NCBI RefSeq assembly: GCF_002158905.1
Contig: NZ_CP021431.1
Span: 3,163,001 to 3,227,000, forward strand
DNA: 64,000 nt
Direction: 5' to 3'
Origin: Yoonia vestfoldensis
GTDB lineage: Bacteria; Pseudomonadota; Alphaproteobacteria; Rhodobacterales; Rhodobacteraceae
Shown: positions 7,917 through 16,084 of the stretch, in pieces
How the letters are laid out: each line of letters opens with the position of its first letter
How positions within the stretch are numbered: position 1 is the stretch's first letter
Position numbers and translations under genes: made by a program
The notes under the pieces: generated by a model
The model's database searches: none
What the model was told of the DNA's origin: nothing
What the model saw: the letters and a program-made list of their open reading frames with translations, nothing else

Positions 7917-9179
7917 ATGGACCTCGTCTTTGCGCCGAGCCAGATTGAAAGCTGGTCGATTGCCCGGCTGCGCCCCTACGTGCGCAATGCCAAGATGCAT
8001 AGCGATGACCAGGTGGCCAAGATCGCGGCCAGCATGGCCAAGTTCGGCTGGACTGTCCCCTGCATGGTCGCCGACGATGGCGAACTAATCGCCGGGCATG
8101 GCCGGGTGCTGGCCGCGACAATGCTGGGGCTGACGGATGTGCCGGTCATTCGACTTGGGCACCTTGATGAAGCCGAGCGGCGGGCCTACCGGATCGCCGA
8201 CAATAAACTGACCGAACTGGGTGACTGGGACGAAGCCATGCTGCGCGACGAGATCGCGGGGCTGCTGGCGGATGATTTCGACCTGTCACTGCTGGGGATC
8301 ACTGATGCAGAGCTCGATGCGCTGCTGCAAGACCCCGATGCGCTGGGCACTGATGGTCCGGTCGAGGGCGAGGATGACATTCCGGATGTGCCGGTGACGC
8401 CGGTGTCGGTCCCTGGTGATCTCTGGCAGCTCGGGTCGCACCGGCTGATCTGTGGTGACAGTACGTCGGCCGATGTCGTCGGACGGCTACTTGGCGAAGT
8501 GAAGCCACTCCTCATGGTTACCGACCCGCCCTATGGCGTGGAATACGACCCAGGCTGGCGCAACCAGGCGGGTGCGGCCAAGACCAAGCGCACCGGTAAG
8601 GTGCTGAACGATGACCGTGCGGACTGGCGCGAGGCATGGTCCTTGTTTCCTGGCGATGTTGCCTATGTCTGGCACGGCGCGCTGCATGCTGCGACCGTGG
8701 CAGAAAGCCTCACGGTGACAGGCTTCAATATCCGCTCGCAAATTATCTGGGCAAAGGACCGGTTGGTGCTGAGCCGCGGTGATTATCACTGGCAGCATGA
8801 ACCTTGCTGGTACGCAGTGCGCGCCAAGGGCAAAGGGCATTGGGCGGGCGATCGCAAGCAGACGACGCTCTGGCAGATCGCAAACAAGGATCAGGATGCT
8901 GACACCGTCCACGGCACGCAAAAGCCGGTTGAATGCATGCGGCGTCCGATCCTGAACAATTCAAGCCACGGTCAGGCCATCTATGAGCCCTTCATGGGTT
9001 CCGGCACCACGTTGATCGCGGCGGAGACGACGGGACGCGTGTGCTTAGGGGTCGAGTTGAACCCGGCCTATGTCGATGTGGCCATTGAGCGGTGGCAGGC
9101 CTTCACCGGCGAGGACGCCTTGCTTGTGGAAACCGGCAAGAGCTTTGCCGCCCTCAAATCAGAGCGGCTGGCGGCATGA
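7917..9179 (+). CDS. ParB-like/DNA methyltransferase fusion (prophage)
   Basis: A 420-residue protein with an N-terminal ParB/Srx nuclease-like domain (about 1-135, with GELIAGHGRV at 55-64) and a C-terminal DNA N4-cytosine or N6-adenine methyltransferase domain. The catalytic DPPYG is at 203-207 and the S-adenosylmethionine motif FMGSGTT at 359-365; this order is that of a beta-type enzyme. Such fusions occur in phages and prophages of alphaproteobacteria, where they may protect phage DNA from restriction. No cognate endonuclease is adjacent. The next small gene overlaps its stop (ATGA). Confidence 0.9.
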   Translation: MDLVFAPSQIESWSIARLRPYVRNAKMHSDDQVAKIAASMAKFGWTVPCMVADDGELIAGHGRVLAATMLGLTDVPVIRLGHLDEAERRAYRIADNKLTELGDWDEAMLRDEIAGLLADDFDLSLLGITDAELDALLQDPDALGTDGPVEGEDDIPDVPVTPVSVPGDLWQLGSHRLICGDSTSADVVGRLLGEVKPLLMVTDPPYGVEYDPGWRNQAGAAKTKRTGKVLNDDRADWREAWSLFPGDVAYVWHGALHAATVAESLTVTGFNIRSQIIWAKDRLVLSRGDYHWQHEPCWYAVRAKGKGHWAGDRKQTTLWQIANKDQDADTVHGTQKPVECMRRPILNNSSHGQAIYEPFMGSGTTLIAAETTGRVCLGVELNPAYVDVAIERWQAFTGEDALLVETGKSFAALKSERLAA

Positions 9180-9385
9180 GCCAGTCGCGCAGAATGTCGC
9201 TGATTGAGGCCGTGACCAACGTCGTGGTCGGTTATGTGCTGGCCGTTGCGACGCAGATCGTGGTGTTTCCAAGGTTTGGCCTTCAGCCAAGCCTTGGCGA
9301 AAACCTTGCCATTGGGACAGTGTTTGTTGGCGTTTCACTGTTGCGAAGTTACTTGCTGCGCAGGCTCTTCGTGCGGCTGCGATGA
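9176..9385 (+). CDS. DUF7220-like small membrane protein (prophage)
   Basis: A 69-residue protein with two predicted membrane segments (about 15-32 and 42-60) and a basic C-terminus. It resembles the DUF7220 proteins that accompany prophage genes in Rhodobacterales (core EAVTNVVVGYVLAVATQ). The ATG at 9176 overlaps the methyltransferase stop. Its tail converges on and overlaps the DUF3489 gene by 51 bases. Function unknown. Confidence 0.7.
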   Translation: MSQSRRMSLIEAVTNVVVGYVLAVATQIVVFPRFGLQPSLGENLAIGTVFVGVSLLRSYLLRRLFVRLR

Positions 9386-9934
9386 CGGCGCAGATCCATC
9401 ATTCGGCAGCGAATACACTGTGCCCCGCCCGTCTTGCTTCTCGGAGATGACTGGCAGGCCCAGCTTCTTCTTCAAACCACCAGAGATCAGACCGCGAACA
9501 CTATGCGCCAACCACCCCGTCACAGCGACGATTTCAGCGATGGAGGCCCCCTCCGGCCGCTGCAGCAAAGCGATGATCTGCGCCTGTTTCGTGCCCGTTC
9601 GCGGGGTCGACGTCTTGGGCGCCGGTGCTTCCGCTGAATGCTGACGGACCGCAGCCATGGTTTTGACGACCACCGGTTCGATTCCGACCGCCAGCAACCC
9701 TGCGTCGGTGACGACCAGCGTGGTGCCGTGACCATCACCGGTTTCGCGCCAGAGGGGTCCGCCTTTGCGGGTGTCGGCATCGACCTCTTCGAGCCAGCCG
9801 CGGTCGATCATCATGGTCACGACCTTCTTGGCAGCAGCGCCATGCAGCCCCTTGGGCAGCGGCATGGCAATGTTGTCTGCGCGCTGGGCGCCCGTGGTCA
9901 GGATCAGGCTTTGGGTTTTGGTAAGGTTGGGCAT
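9335..9934 (-). CDS. DUF3489 domain protein (prophage)
   Basis: A 199-residue protein carrying a DUF3489 domain at about 112-160 (KQAQIIALLQRPEGASIAEIVAVTG then LISGGLKKKLGL), which looks like a winged helix. The N-terminal part (KTQSLILTTGAQR) is the usual companion of DUF3489 in phage-derived proteins. GGAGG lies 6 bases before the ATG. It is likely a DNA-binding regulator, by inference. Confidence 0.8.
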   Translation of the reverse strand: MPNLTKTQSLILTTGAQRADNIAMPLPKGLHGAAAKKVVTMMIDRGWLEEVDADTRKGGPLWRETGDGHGTTLVVTDAGLLAVGIEPVVVKTMAAVRQHSAEAPAPKTSTPRTGTKQAQIIALLQRPEGASIAEIVAVTGWLAHSVRGLISGGLKKKLGLPVISEKQDGRGTVYSLPNDGSAPSSQPHEEPAQQVTSQQ

Positions 9935-10032
9935 GGTAGCCTCCGGTCAAACGGGCAACGCAGGATGCGTGCCCTTCTACCGGCATTGGCCCGCGCGAGC
10001 GCGGGCGGGCCCGAACGTGATGGGTGCAAGCC

Positions 10033-10434
10033 TCAGTCCGCGTCTGTCATCGCGGCCGTCACGGCAAAGTGCTGCACCCAACCCGTCAGATATGGCAGCC
10101 CCACGGGGATGCCCTCCTCGCGCGCGGTGCGCTTGCTGATGCGCCAGTCCTGCCACCGGCGGATTGCTGAATTAATGGCCGCCTCGCTGTCAATGTTGCA
10201 GCCCGTCATGTTGCCCACCACGTCATCGGCAAAGTGGCGGCCCATCCGGCTGTCGAGAAAGTCGCGGATCCCGATCATCTCGTCTTCGGTGTCGGCGCCG
10301 ATGGCTGCGGCGATGAGGCGGGAAGCCAGCGTCCAGACCTCTGCGCTACGCCGCTCGCGCTGCGGGCAGTTTGTCAGGGTTTGGAAAAAGCCGTAATCTT
10401 CGTTGCGGCTGGGCAGAATGGCGTGTGCGGTCAT
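10033..10434 (-). CDS. Conserved prophage hypothetical protein
   Basis: A 133-residue protein of no family I can name. AAAGGA lies 9 bases before the ATG at 10434; an ATG at 10461 in the same frame is an alternative. The sequence is soluble and mixed alpha/beta in character, with no membrane segment. It belongs to the minus-strand cluster of small prophage genes at 10.0-11.25 kb. Confidence 0.6.
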   Translation of the reverse strand: MTAHAILPSRNEDYGFFQTLTNCPQRERRSAEVWTLASRLIAAAIGADTEDEMIGIRDFLDSRMGRHFADDVVGNMTGCNIDSEAAINSAIRRWQDWRISKRTAREEGIPVGLPYLTGWVQHFAVTAAMTDAD

Positions 10435-10479
10435 GGGCTTGGATCCTTTGGTGCGGTGCATCGTTTTGCTGAAACAACC

Positions 10480-10495
10480 ATCGCTCTGACAGGGC
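10480..10495. repeat. Conserved motif ATCGCTCTGACaGGGC, copy 1
   Basis: ATCGCTCTGAC followed by a G-rich triplet lies upstream of the minus-strand gene starting at 10434. It recurs at 11290-11304 upstream of the minus-strand gene starting at 11250. The shared placement suggests a phage operator or promoter element. Confidence 0.5.
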
Positions 10496-10534
10496 GATTA
10501 GCGTAGTCAATTCGGCGCAATTTGATTGCTTTTT

Positions 10535-10822
10535 TTACACGCCCCGCAGGGAGGTCAGTTCACGCCATGCACCGGCTTGCCAGATATAAAGATGGCTAAG
10601 TTCGCAGGTGGGCTGTTGCAGAATGCGAGGCGCGCGCGGCGGATCAAAACAGTCCAGTGCTTCGGCACGCACTTGCCGGATTTCGCGGGCGGCAAGAATG
10701 TCCTCGGGTGTCCAACGCGCCAGAGCGGGCAGCATATGGGAGGGGTATCCGTCGAAGTGAACATACACATGTGCCCATTTGTCAGGCCCTGTCTGGATGG
10801 CGATCTGTGCGCGCGTGCTCAT
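10535..10822 (-). CDS. Small prophage protein
   Basis: A 95-residue soluble protein with a strong ribosome binding site (AAGGAGG 7 bases before the ATG). The start STRAQIAIQTG and the later HVYVHFDGYPSHMLP resemble small phage proteins seen beside DUF3489 genes, but I cannot assign a function. Confidence 0.65.
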   Translation of the reverse strand: MSTRAQIAIQTGPDKWAHVYVHFDGYPSHMLPALARWTPEDILAAREIRQVRAEALDCFDPPRAPRILQQPTCELSHLYIWQAGAWRELTSLRGV

Positions 10823-10835
10823 GACCAGTCCTCCT

Positions 10836-11057
10836 TCAAATCAGCTGCAGCTCAGCCAGCACGGTGCTGGCGGCGGCCAGCTGGCTAGTCGGCAGTTCGA
10901 TCTTGATGTGCGAGAAGATATCCGAGGCTTCAGCCTTGATGCCTGCGTCCCGCAGCGCCGTCTCGACGGCTGCCGCGATGGCGTCGGGGCGGCTGCGGTC
11001 GAAGTGGTCGGGTAGCATTGCATAGTCGATGCGGATGGTTGTGGTGGCCATTGTCAT
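10836..11057 (-). CDS. Small prophage protein
   Basis: A 73-residue acidic protein with no family I recognise. GAGGAG lies 7 bases before the ATG at 11057. It sits 10 bases downstream of the next gene in the cluster, so both are probably co-transcribed. Confidence 0.6.
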   Translation of the reverse strand: MTMATTTIRIDYAMLPDHFDRSRPDAIAAAVETALRDAGIKAEASDIFSHIKIELPTSQLAAASTVLAELQLI

Positions 11058-11067
11058 GGTGTGCTCC

Positions 11068-11250
11068 TCAAGCCTGCTGTTCGATCAGGGCGAGAATGGC
11101 GATCGCCATCCCGCCGAGATACTCGCTGCGACGAAACACGATATCGTCGATCTCGCCTGCGCAGGTGATGGCGGGATCAACAGCCAGGCTCTCGGCCATA
11201 TGCGGCAGCAGGCTTTTGGCTTGGGCGTTGTAACGTTCTGCGAGGGTCAT
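11068..11250 (-). CDS. Small prophage protein
   Basis: A 60-residue protein with GGAGA 7 bases before its ATG; first gene of the minus-strand prophage operon. No recognisable domain. The C-terminal half is hydrophobic enough for one short helix (MAIAILALIEQQA). Confidence 0.55.
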   Translation of the reverse strand: MTLAERYNAQAKSLLPHMAESLAVDPAITCAGEIDDIVFRRSEYLGGMAIAILALIEQQA

Positions 11251-11289
11251 GGGTCTGTCTCCGTTCTGGCGTGTTTGCTTGCACTGAGA

Positions 11290-11304
11290 ATCGCTCTGAC
11301 GGGC
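11290..11304. repeat. Conserved motif ATCGCTCTGACGGGC, copy 2
   Basis: Second copy of the element at 10480-10495, lying in the divergent promoter region between the minus-strand prophage operon and the plus-strand helix-turn-helix gene. Confidence 0.5.
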
Positions 11305-11360
11305 AGTATAATCAACTCAAATAGATCGGCTTTCCCGTTTATTTACAATATGTTGAGGAC

Positions 11361-11615
11361 ATGCAAAGCGCCATGGAAGATCTATCTGAACGCGCCTATG
11401 CAGAACGGTCCGGTCTGTCGCGTGGAGCCGTTCAGAAGGCCCGCAAGAATGGTCGCCTGGTGCTTTTTGCCGATGGGTCGATTGATGCGGTGGCGTCTGA
11501 TGCACGCCGCGGTGCCATGACGGATCCGGATCAACAAATGCGGTCGCGTGGTGGTGTTGGGGGTAGTGGTTCTGCTGGTGATAGTGCGTTGATTCTGCTG
11601 GTGATAGTGCGTTGA
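11361..11615 (+). pseudogene. Truncated phage helix-turn-helix protein ('elements of external origin' type)
   Basis: The first 50 or so residues (SERAYAERSGLSRGAVQKAR...) form a short helix-turn-helix and match the N-terminus of a longer phage protein often found near the small terminase subunit. After SDARRGAMTDPDQQ the frame runs into a low-complexity glycine/serine stretch and stops at 84 residues. That 3' end consists of two identical 23-base units (11570-11615). I infer a 3' deletion followed by tandem duplication. Confidence 0.55.
11570..11615 (+). repeat. Perfect 23-bp tandem duplication
   Basis: The unit beginning TTCTGCTGGTGATAGTGCG occupies 11570-11592 and is repeated without change at 11593-11615. 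Because 23 is not a multiple of three, the second copy is read in another frame and supplies the stop codon. Confidence 0.8.
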
Positions 11616-11951
11616 TGTAGGCTGATAAATGCTACGTCAACCACCATCATTTTCCCCCTCGTCAGACATTGTTGGGTTCTGGAGCGAAGGTCGGTTTTAA
11701 GCCCGACTTCCAAGTTGCGGCATCGCAAATAAGGTCCGCTTTCAGAAAACTGAAATTTTGCCCTCGAAGGAAACGTCCCAAAGTTGACGTTCATTGTGAC
11801 TGTCAGAACTACTATATCGCATTCTCCAAAGTGCCCTTAGATTGCTTACGCGTTATTTCGCTGGCACCCACGTCGTTCATATGGATACAGTTTTCACTAG
11901 CACCCGTTGAACCCATCACGGATCTAAAGAGCGAAGCTTTCAGCTACGCTT
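11616..11951. other. Gene-free stretch between prophage remnant and ureohydrolase
   Basis: About 336 bases with no gene I can support on either strand and no clear terminator. It marks the edge between the prophage remnant and the ordinary metabolic cluster. Confidence 0.45.
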
Positions 11952-12902
11952 CTATGGCACCATAACACATAGAAGCTCGAATATGATGGAGGCCCCAAGA
12001 AATGCTGTGTTTCCGCTTTGATCAAAGGGCGGGGACACTTCGACGAGGTCTGCGCCAATTATGTTCACTTTGTCCAATGCGCGAACAACCTGAAGTGCTT
12101 GGTAGGAGTTTGGTCCCCCAATTTCGGGGGTGCCAGTTCCGGGCGCAAAGCTAGGGTCCACAAAATCTATATCGTAGGAAATATAAGTCTCAGACTCTCC
12201 GACAATATCGCAGGCCTCTTGCATCACGTCGTCCACACCGCGTGCATGAAATTCTTCAATCGGTATGACACGAATTCCGACAGCCTCAGCGAAATCACGG
12301 TCTTCGCTGTCGTAGGTCGTGCCGCGAATACCGATTTGAACGACTTTTTTGGGATCAAGAAGCCCCTCTTCAACCGCGCGGCGAAACGGCGTTCCGTGAG
12401 TGTACCGTGTGCCGCCGAAATAGCTGTCAAAAAGATCTGTGTGGCTGTCGAAATGGATCATCGAAACAGGCGCATCTTTTGCCAAAGCACGCAGCACAGG
12501 CAGGGATGTCAGGTGGTCCCCACCAGCCGTTAGTGGACGAATGCCGGCCGCCTTCACGTTTTCATAAAACGCTGTGACTCGCGCCATTGTCGCCATCAAA
12601 TCCGCCGGGTTGGGCGCAACATCGCCAAGATCTGCACAGTTGGCCAATTCGAACGGACGCACACCAGTGCCTCCATTTTGTGCCCGCATCATTGTCGACA
12701 TATCCCGCAGCTGGCGGGGGCCGTGGCGGGGGCCGGGGCGGTTTGTGGTTCCACCATCCCACGGCACACCGATCAGGCCAATATCGACGTCTTTGATCTT
12801 CGGATCGTCCAGCGCAACATGCGGCAGGCGCATAAACGTCGGGATACCTGCAAAACGCGGAAGATCGAAACCAGACACCGGTTGAAAATATGTATCACTC
12901 AT
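11952..12902 (-). CDS. Ureohydrolase (agmatinase/guanidino-acid hydrolase family)
   Basis: A 316-residue Mn-dependent hydrolase that would release urea from a guanidino compound. Metal-ligand motifs are visible: GGDH near 127, HFDSHTDLFD near 150 (the usual Ala is Ser) and SYDIDFVDPSFAPGTGTPE near 240. Length and N-terminal FAGIPTFMRLP match the agmatinase/guanidinobutyrase/guanidinopropionase branch. It ends the minus-strand operon with two dehydrogenases and a NitT/TauT-type importer, which may bring in the substrate. Exact specificity cannot be read from sequence. Confidence 0.85.
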   Translation of the reverse strand: MSDTYFQPVSGFDLPRFAGIPTFMRLPHVALDDPKIKDVDIGLIGVPWDGGTTNRPGPRHGPRQLRDMSTMMRAQNGGTGVRPFELANCADLGDVAPNPADLMATMARVTAFYENVKAAGIRPLTAGGDHLTSLPVLRALAKDAPVSMIHFDSHTDLFDSYFGGTRYTHGTPFRRAVEEGLLDPKKVVQIGIRGTTYDSEDRDFAEAVGIRVIPIEEFHARGVDDVMQEACDIVGESETYISYDIDFVDPSFAPGTGTPEIGGPNSYQALQVVRALDKVNIIGADLVEVSPPFDQSGNTAFLGASIIFELLCVMVP

Positions 12903-12914
12903 TGCTATTCTCCA

Positions 12915-13646
12915 TTAGCGCATCACGCTGCCGCCGTTTACGCCAAAACATTGGCCGGTGATGAATGTACTGTCGGGGCCCGCGAGATAACGAACCATCG
13001 ACGCGATTTCTTTTGGGTCGCCAAAACGCGCCAAAGGAGTAGCGAGGTCTTTTGCAAGCGCCTCTGCGCTCATGGATTCAGGTTTTGTCATGTCTGTGGC
13101 GATTGATCCGGGCGCGACGGCGTTGACCAAGATGTCCGGCGCGAATTCATGGGCCATGCTGCGCGTCATGCTGATGATGGCACCCTTTGATGCGCAATAG
13201 GCGATCATGTTTTCACGTCCCAGAACGCCCAAATCACTGGCAATGCAAATGATCCGCCCCGTCGTGGTGCGCCGCACAAAGGCCCGTGACGCAAGAAACG
13301 CACCCCTCAGATTAACGGCGATGACGCGATCAAAATCTCGCACTTCAGTTTGCGAAAGTGGGGCTTCTTTCAGGATGCCCGCGTTGTTCACAAGGATCGT
13401 TGCCACGCCCAATGCCTGTTGCGTTGAGGTAAAGAAACTGTCGATTTCGCCCTCATTGGAGACATCACAGACAAAGGCAAACCCTTCGCTGAGGGAATTG
13501 ATAGCGACCAAGGTTTCTGCCGCCTCGGGGTCATCGGCATGACAAAAGGCAACCTTCGCTCCCTGCTGCGCCAATGCAATACAAATCGCCCGCCCAATGC
13601 CGCGTGATCCCCCTGTGACGATCGCGGTCTGGCCTGAAAGGGTCAC
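12915..13646 (-). CDS. Short-chain dehydrogenase/reductase
   Basis: A 243-residue classical NAD(P)-dependent oxidoreductase: TGGSRGIG at about 11-18, NNAG near 87 and the catalytic YCASK near 149. It overlaps the next upstream dehydrogenase gene by 4 bases and precedes the ureohydrolase by 12, so these enzymes are co-expressed and probably work on one substrate. Confidence 0.88.
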   Translation of the reverse strand: MTLSGQTAIVTGGSRGIGRAICIALAQQGAKVAFCHADDPEAAETLVAINSLSEGFAFVCDVSNEGEIDSFFTSTQQALGVATILVNNAGILKEAPLSQTEVRDFDRVIAVNLRGAFLASRAFVRRTTTGRIICIASDLGVLGRENMIAYCASKGAIISMTRSMAHEFAPDILVNAVAPGSIATDMTKPESMSAEALAKDLATPLARFGDPKEIASMVRYLAGPDSTFITGQCFGVNGGSVMR

Positions 13647-14410
13647 GACATCACCTCACCACGATCGACGTTAATGGCCTGTCCTGTGATGTTGTGGCCG
13701 CCATCGCTGGCAAGGAACAGATAGGTGTCGGCCATGTCTTCGGGGGTCATCAAGCCATGAATGGCCTGTGCAGACATGACGTCAGCGAGCAATCCGTCTT
13801 CGGTGGTTCCGCTGGTTGTCGCCAGTTCACTCAAAGAAGCCATGGCAGGGCCCGTTTTTACCCAGCCCGGGCAAATAGCATTTACGCGGATGCCGCGCGG
13901 CCCAAGCTCTTGCGCCCAGGTGCGCATCAGGCCGACATTGGCGTGTTTTGAAGCGACGTAAGCAGAAAACCCCCCCACGGCCGTTTTCGCCCAAATCGAC
14001 GCGGTGATGATAATGCGCCCGCCGTCTGGGATACGGTTGATCAACGTGTCGGTAACGTTGCGTGTTCCGTTCACGTTGATGGCCATCACACGTTCAAACG
14101 TCGCATCGCCGTTGGGGTTTGTTCCACTGAGCGGTGTAGGTTTTTCGAGGCCTGCGTTGTTAACCAGAATGTCAACGCGTTCAATATTGGCAAGCGCGGC
14201 TGTTACTGCGCTCGCATCAGAGATATCGCATTTGATCGCTTTCGCCCTACCATGCATCGCGGCGGCGGCGGCGTGTATGCCATCGGTATCGGAGAGGATT
14301 GTCAGATCGGCACCCGCCCGTGCGAACGCGGCGGCCACACCTTGGCCAATGCCGCTGCTGGCACCGGTGACAAGAACAGATTTGCCCCTAAAATCAAATG
14401 AAATAGACAC
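13643..14410 (-). CDS. Short-chain dehydrogenase/reductase
   Basis: A 255-residue classical dehydrogenase with TGASSGIG (about 15-22), NNAG near 86 and YVASK near 151. It lies between the importer ATPase gene (11-base gap) and the second dehydrogenase (4-base overlap). Two dissimilar dehydrogenases in tandem suggest sequential oxidation/reduction of an imported hydroxy or keto compound; substrate unknown. Confidence 0.88.
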   Translation of the reverse strand: MSISFDFRGKSVLVTGASSGIGQGVAAAFARAGADLTILSDTDGIHAAAAAMHGRAKAIKCDISDASAVTAALANIERVDILVNNAGLEKPTPLSGTNPNGDATFERVMAINVNGTRNVTDTLINRIPDGGRIIITASIWAKTAVGGFSAYVASKHANVGLMRTWAQELGPRGIRVNAICPGWVKTGPAMASLSELATTSGTTEDGLLADVMSAQAIHGLMTPEDMADTYLFLASDGGHNITGQAINVDRGEVMS

Positions 14411-14421
14411 GTCTGCCCCTC

Positions 14422-15213
14422 CTAAGTCCGGCGATGACCTTCTTCGCGCATCAAGCGCATCAGTTTTTCCTCAAGCTCTGAATAGCCATCCATCCGGATG
14501 ATATGTTCCTTATCGCCGATCCTTTTACCACCTTTGAACGCGGGAATAATTTCTTCTTTCAGGCGGCCCGGATGGCTGGACAGAAAGATGATTTTATCAG
14601 CAAGGAAAATAGCCTCTTCCAGATCATGGGTTACGATCACCATTGTCGTGTCTGTCTTTTCGGCTACGTCAATCATCAATTCTTGCATCAACCAACGGGT
14701 TTCTGCGTCCAGCGCGCCAAAGGGTTCATCCATAAGCAACACCTCTGGATCATTGGCCAGCGTGCGCGCAATCGCAACCCGTTGGCGCATGCCGCCAGAC
14801 AGTTGCGACGGATAAGCTTCAGCAAATTTAATGAGCCCAACAAGGCCAAGAAAATGATCGGCACGTTCGCGACGCTTTGCCGCATCTACACCGTTCACCT
14901 TCATGCCGAATTCGACGTTCTTGCGTACGGACAGCCAATCAAATGATGTGTAGGCCTGAAACACCATGCCGCGATCCTGGCCCGGTCCAGTAACTGTTTT
15001 GCCACCAATGACGACCGCACCACTTGTCGGGGTTTCCAGACCTGCCATCATCCTCAGAACCGTCGACTTACCACAGCCTGACGGGCCAAGCAGGACACAG
15101 ATAGAATTTTGGTCGACGCCAAAAGAAACACTGTCAACGGCCTGCAATGTTTTGCCGCCACCAAGTACAAATGTCTTGGAAAGATCGCGAACTTCAAGTT
15201 GGGTGCCAGACAT
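14422..15213 (-). CDS. ABC transporter ATP-binding protein, NitT/TauT type
   Basis: A 263-residue ATPase resembling SsuB/TauB: Walker A GPSGCGKST near 43, signature LSGGMRQR near 142 and Walker B LLMDEPFGALD near 160. Its ATG overlaps the last base of the permease stop (TGATG). Together with the permease and the NMT1-like binding protein it makes a complete importer. Confidence 0.9.
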   Translation of the reverse strand: MSGTQLEVRDLSKTFVLGGGKTLQAVDSVSFGVDQNSICVLLGPSGCGKSTVLRMMAGLETPTSGAVVIGGKTVTGPGQDRGMVFQAYTSFDWLSVRKNVEFGMKVNGVDAAKRRERADHFLGLVGLIKFAEAYPSQLSGGMRQRVAIARTLANDPEVLLMDEPFGALDAETRWLMQELMIDVAEKTDTTMVIVTHDLEEAIFLADKIIFLSSHPGRLKEEIIPAFKGGKRIGDKEHIIRMDGYSELEEKLMRLMREEGHRRT

Positions 15214-16022
15214 CAGTTCTTAACCTCGAGATAGGGGAACAAACGACGATGAAGCATTCTGAACATCACGTCCGTCAGCAGGCCAAGAATGCCGATCACG
15301 ACGATACCCGCCAGTATTTCATCGGTTTTCAAGAAGCGCCGTGCGCGCATCATCATTGCCCCAATCCCCGTTGTTGATGCTACAATTTCTGCGATGACGA
15401 GATAAGTCCAGCCCATCGCCAACATCTGCCGCATGGCTGTTACGATATCGGGAAGTGCCGCGGGGAAGACGACCTTTAGGACCACGACATAGCGATTAGC
15501 GCCCAACGTTAGCGCCGTTTCGATCAGCTCTTTGCGAACATTTTTAGTATGATCCATCACCAAAGTGATCAGAAAGAAGATGACGCCGATCACCAATAGC
15601 GCGAGTTTTGGTGCTTCTCCGGTACCGAACCACATCAACAAAATAGGAATAAATGACGGCGCAGGCAAATAACGCCATGCCGATACAAACGGGGCAAAAA
15701 TCGCTTCAATCGACGCAAATGTTCCCATGGCAACTCCGAGTGGGATAGCAACTGCGCAGGCTATCGCAAACGAAATAAACACACGCCAGATGGAGATCAA
15801 GACGTCGCTAGTAAACCCCCGATTTATGAACAAATCATAGGTAGCGGCCAAAACCCTTTGCGGGGACGGCACCAAGAGGTCATTCACCCAGCCGGAACTT
15901 GTGGCCAAAACCCAGACACCGAAGAAAACGGCCCAAATGCCGATTGCGGATATCGTGCTTTGCAAATGTCCAACGGAGCCCCGGACCGCAAAGAAGTCCG
16001 GTTTGGGTTTGTTGTTTGTCAT
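15213..16022 (-). CDS. ABC transporter permease, NitT/TauT type
   Basis: A roughly 269-residue permease with about six membrane segments and the EAA loop LIETALTLGANRYVVVLKVVFP near 165, as in SsuC/TauC. The start at 16022 (MTNNKPKPDF) follows GAGACAG; an in-frame ATG at 16034 is possible. A strong hairpin separates it from the upstream binding-protein gene. Confidence 0.88.
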   Translation of the reverse strand: MTNNKPKPDFFAVRGSVGHLQSTISAIGIWAVFFGVWVLATSSGWVNDLLVPSPQRVLAATYDLFINRGFTSDVLISIWRVFISFAIACAVAIPLGVAMGTFASIEAIFAPFVSAWRYLPAPSFIPILLMWFGTGEAPKLALLVIGVIFFLITLVMDHTKNVRKELIETALTLGANRYVVVLKVVFPAALPDIVTAMRQMLAMGWTYLVIAEIVASTTGIGAMMMRARRFLKTDEILAGIVVIGILGLLTDVMFRMLHRRLFPYLEVKN

Positions 16023-16044
16023 TCGCTGTCTCATATATCAAAAG

Positions 16045-16073
16045 CCCTGCGCGAAACATCGGTACGCGCAGGG
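16045..16073 (-). terminator. Intercistronic hairpin between binding-protein and permease genes
   Basis: CCCTGCGCG (16045-16053) pairs perfectly with CGCGCAGGG (16065-16073). There is no U-run, so it may act as an attenuator or as an RNA-stabilising structure that keeps binding-protein message above permease message, a common arrangement in ABC operons. Confidence 0.6.
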
Positions 16074-16084
16074 ACTTGGTTAAA

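Noticed and set aside
11669..11965. 98-codon plus-strand frame after the prophage remnant
   Set aside because: No family resemblance or ribosome site, and its 3' end runs into the ureohydrolase gene on the other strand.
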